NCBI GenBank assembly: GCA_035279785.1
Contig: DATEHC010000127.1
Coordinates: forward strand, 1 to 6,770
Source of the DNA: 40CM-4-65-16 sp035279785
GTDB lineage: Bacteria > Chloroflexota > Dormibacteria > Dormibacterales > Dormibacteraceae
Direction: 5' to 3'
Length of the DNA stretch: 6,770 bases
Under the pieces are notes generated by a model. It was not told the DNA's origin. It ran no database searches and saw nothing but the letters and a program-made list of their open reading frames with translations. A program made the position numbers and the translations under genes. Below, one piece after another: positions 5,821 to 6,770 of the stretch (position 1 is its first letter; each line of letters opens with the position of its first letter).

Positions 5821-6060
5821 ATGTCCCGGCGCCGTATCAAGCTGATCTTCGGCCCGTCCCTGGTGAAGGAGCCAGTGATCTACCAGCTCGGGCGAAACTT
5901 CGAGATCGTCACGAACATCCGCCGGGCGGATGTGACCAAAGACCACGGCTGGGTGCTGCTGGAGGTCTCGGGCGAGCCGGACGAGCTCGATCGGGGAGTC
6001 GAGTTCCTCGAATCGCGCGGCGTCAAGGTCGAGCCGGCGGAAGGCGACCTGGTCGAGTAG
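5821..6060 (+). CDS. Stand-alone NIL domain protein
   Basis: A 79-residue protein that is essentially one NIL domain, the ACT-like fold otherwise found at the C-terminus of methionine ABC-transporter ATPases (MetN) and beside ferredoxin domains in some archaeal homocysteine-forming proteins. Recognisable elements are IKLIFGPSLVKEPVIYQLGR, NFEIVTNIRRADV (the NI-A-V signature), DHGWVLLEVSGEP and a closing helix and strand FLESRGVKVEP. Such a domain probably senses or positions an amino acid or sulfur compound. The ATG at 5821 is chosen because the domain begins at once and a -10-like box lies 7 bases upstream; the open frame continues far upstream without protein-like sequence. The neighbouring thrC and sulfur-carrier genes beyond the HNH gene support a link to methionine or homocysteine metabolism, but that is inference. 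Confidence 0.87.
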   Translation: MSRRRIKLIFGPSLVKEPVIYQLGRNFEIVTNIRRADVTKDHGWVLLEVSGEPDELDRGVEFLESRGVKVEPAEGDLVE

Positions 6061-6067
6061 CCCGGCT

Positions 6068-6598
6068 TTACCGCTTCGTCAGCAGGAGCCGTGCGCCAGG
6101 TTGCGGTTCGGTCGCCGGCGGAAGCGCGTCGATTACGGCCAGCAGGCGCGGTCCGAGGTCCTTCGTCTGACATCGAAACGGCGCGAACGCGTCGTCGCGA
6201 TCCGGGTAAGCCCGGAAGTGGAGCTCGACCTCGCGACCTGCCCGGGCGGGTGATTGCGTAACGCGGCTGTTGAAGTCGGGCGCGGGAATGACCCACCACA
6301 CGGCAGGCACCAGGTCACGAACGAGCACGATCACGTAGATCCACGACGGCTCGCGAGGGATGGTGTCGGCGAAGTACGTGGCGTTCGACTGCACGAAGCC
6401 CGATTCGCCCAGCGCGAAGCAAGCTTTCGCCTGGAGCGAAGCGAAGGTGCTCTTGCCCTTGACCGCGACGACGAGGTCTCGATGATCATCGTCCGCATCG
6501 ACCTGGAACGGCACGAGCGCGCCGTCCGAGGTGAGCATCGCGTAGACCGCGAGCAGGTACTCCCCGATGCGACCGGCCTGCACATCGCTCAGCGCCAT
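6068..6598 (-). CDS. Unrecognised protein, possible PD-(D/E)XK nuclease-like fold
   Basis: A 176-residue protein without a confident family. The N-terminal pattern GRIGEYLLAVYAMLTSDG (E13), then DDDHRDLVVAVKG (D41) and FASLQAKACF (Q56, K58), follows the order of restriction-endonuclease-like folds: helix with Glu, catalytic Asp, then a [E/Q]-x-K strand. The segment SWIYVIVLVRDLVPAVWWVIPAPDFNSRV resembles the strand after it in DUF4365-like proteins. The rest is unremarkable, with no signal peptide. The role may be DNA or RNA binding or cleavage; no partner methylase or immunity gene is visible. ATG 6598 lacks a spaced ribosome site (AAAGGG abuts it). Its stop is 7 bases from that of the convergent NIL gene, and it diverges from the flavoprotein gene. 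The reading frame is convincing; the nuclease reading is tentative. Confidence 0.75.
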   Translation of the reverse strand: MALSDVQAGRIGEYLLAVYAMLTSDGALVPFQVDADDDHRDLVVAVKGKSTFASLQAKACFALGESGFVQSNATYFADTIPREPSWIYVIVLVRDLVPAVWWVIPAPDFNSRVTQSPARAGREVELHFRAYPDRDDAFAPFRCQTKDLGPRLLAVIDALPPATEPQPGARLLLTKR

Positions 6599-6621
6599 CC
6601 CTTTAACTATCGGCCGTGAGC
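6599..6621. promoter_or_regulatory. Minimal divergent intergenic region with possible leaderless -10 boxes
   Basis: Only 23 bases separate the two divergent start codons, or 17 if the flavoprotein starts at GTG 6616. The AT-rich core TTTAACTATC could give GATAGT on the minus strand, 7 bases before ATG 6598, and the weaker TTAACT on the plus strand, 7 bases before GTG 6616. Both are poor matches (4/6 and 3/6). The -35 elements would lie inside the opposite gene. Confidence 0.25.
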
Positions 6622-6770
6622 ATGGACGTGAACGTCGCGATCGTCGGCGCCGGCCAGGCGGGCCTGTCCACGAGCTACTTCCTCACCCAGGCGGGGGTCG
6701 ACCACGTCCTGCTCGAAGCTGGGCGCGTGGCCGAGACCTGGCGCTCCAAGCGCTGGGACTCCTTCTGCCT
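6622..6770 (+). CDS. FAD-dependent monooxygenase / CzcO-like flavoprotein, N-terminal fragment
   Basis: The frame is open from ATG 6622 to the window edge, giving 49 residues. It starts with the Rossmann dinucleotide-binding fold: VAIVGAGQAGLS supplies GxGxxG (G9, G11, G14) and DHVLLEAG supplies the acidic residue E32 that binds the FAD ribose. GRVAETWRSKRWDSF is typical of flavin-containing monooxygenases, Baeyer-Villiger-type enzymes and the CzcO group. Substrate and exact subfamily need the missing C-terminal part. GTG at 6616 is in frame two codons upstream and may be the true start if the message is leaderless. It diverges from the unrecognised gene on the minus strand. Confidence 0.88.
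   Translation, partial: MDVNVAIVGAGQAGLSTSYFLTQAGVDHVLLEAGRVAETWRSKRWDSFC

Noticed and set aside
1461..6015. The identical 15-mer GAGTTCCTCGAATCG at 1461-1475 and 6001-6015
   Set aside because: Both encode Glu-Phe-Leu-Glu-Ser in unrelated proteins with preferred codons. With no longer identity around them, this is coincidence.

Overview
The window is GC-rich, gene-dense bacterial chromosome with ten protein genes, two of them cut by the window edges. It has no RNA genes, CRISPR array or insertion sequence that I can see. The best guess for the source is an actinobacterium or a related soil lineage. The reasons are the high GC content, the DUF222-HNH nuclease gene, a CysO-like sulfur carrier, a MenC/N-acylamino acid racemase close to the Amycolatopsis enzyme, GTG starts, and genes that look leaderless with a TANNNT-like box 6-7 bases before the start codon. 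The lineage cannot be fixed from sequence reading alone.

Layout: (1) 1-1532, plus strand: the C-terminal part of an aldo/keto reductase, translationally coupled (ATGA) to an enolase-superfamily o-succinylbenzoate synthase/N-acylamino acid racemase. (2) 1477-2409, minus strand: a secreted lipoprotein phosphoesterase. Its 3' end overlaps the racemase gene and its 5' end overlaps the next gene head to head. (3) 2342-4542, plus strand: a compact run of an aldose-1-epimerase-like protein, threonine synthase and a MoaD/ThiS/CysO-like ubiquitin-fold sulfur carrier. The carrier ends in Gly-Gly plus four extra residues. (4) 4539-5690, minus strand: a DUF222-HNH endonuclease gene. Its promoter appears to carry a LexA (SOS) operator between the -35 and -10 boxes, and its message is probably leaderless. 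(5) 5821-6060, plus strand: a stand-alone NIL-domain protein. (6) 6068-6598, minus strand: an unrecognised protein with a possible PD-(D/E)XK nuclease-like core. (7) From 6622, plus strand: the start of a flavin-dependent monooxygenase/CzcO-type oxidoreductase.

How the genes may work together: threonine synthase and the carrier form a tight pair. With the NIL protein just beyond the HNH gene, they suggest a link between O-phosphohomoserine metabolism and sulfur transfer (cysteine, homocysteine or methionine supply). The HNH gene looks like a later arrival between the carrier and the NIL gene. The most noteworthy points are the putative SOS-controlled leaderless HNH gene, the C-terminal tail on the sulfur carrier, and the head-to-head overlap of the phosphoesterase and epimerase genes. 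No stretch over 300 bases lacks a gene; the longest gap is 5691-5820.
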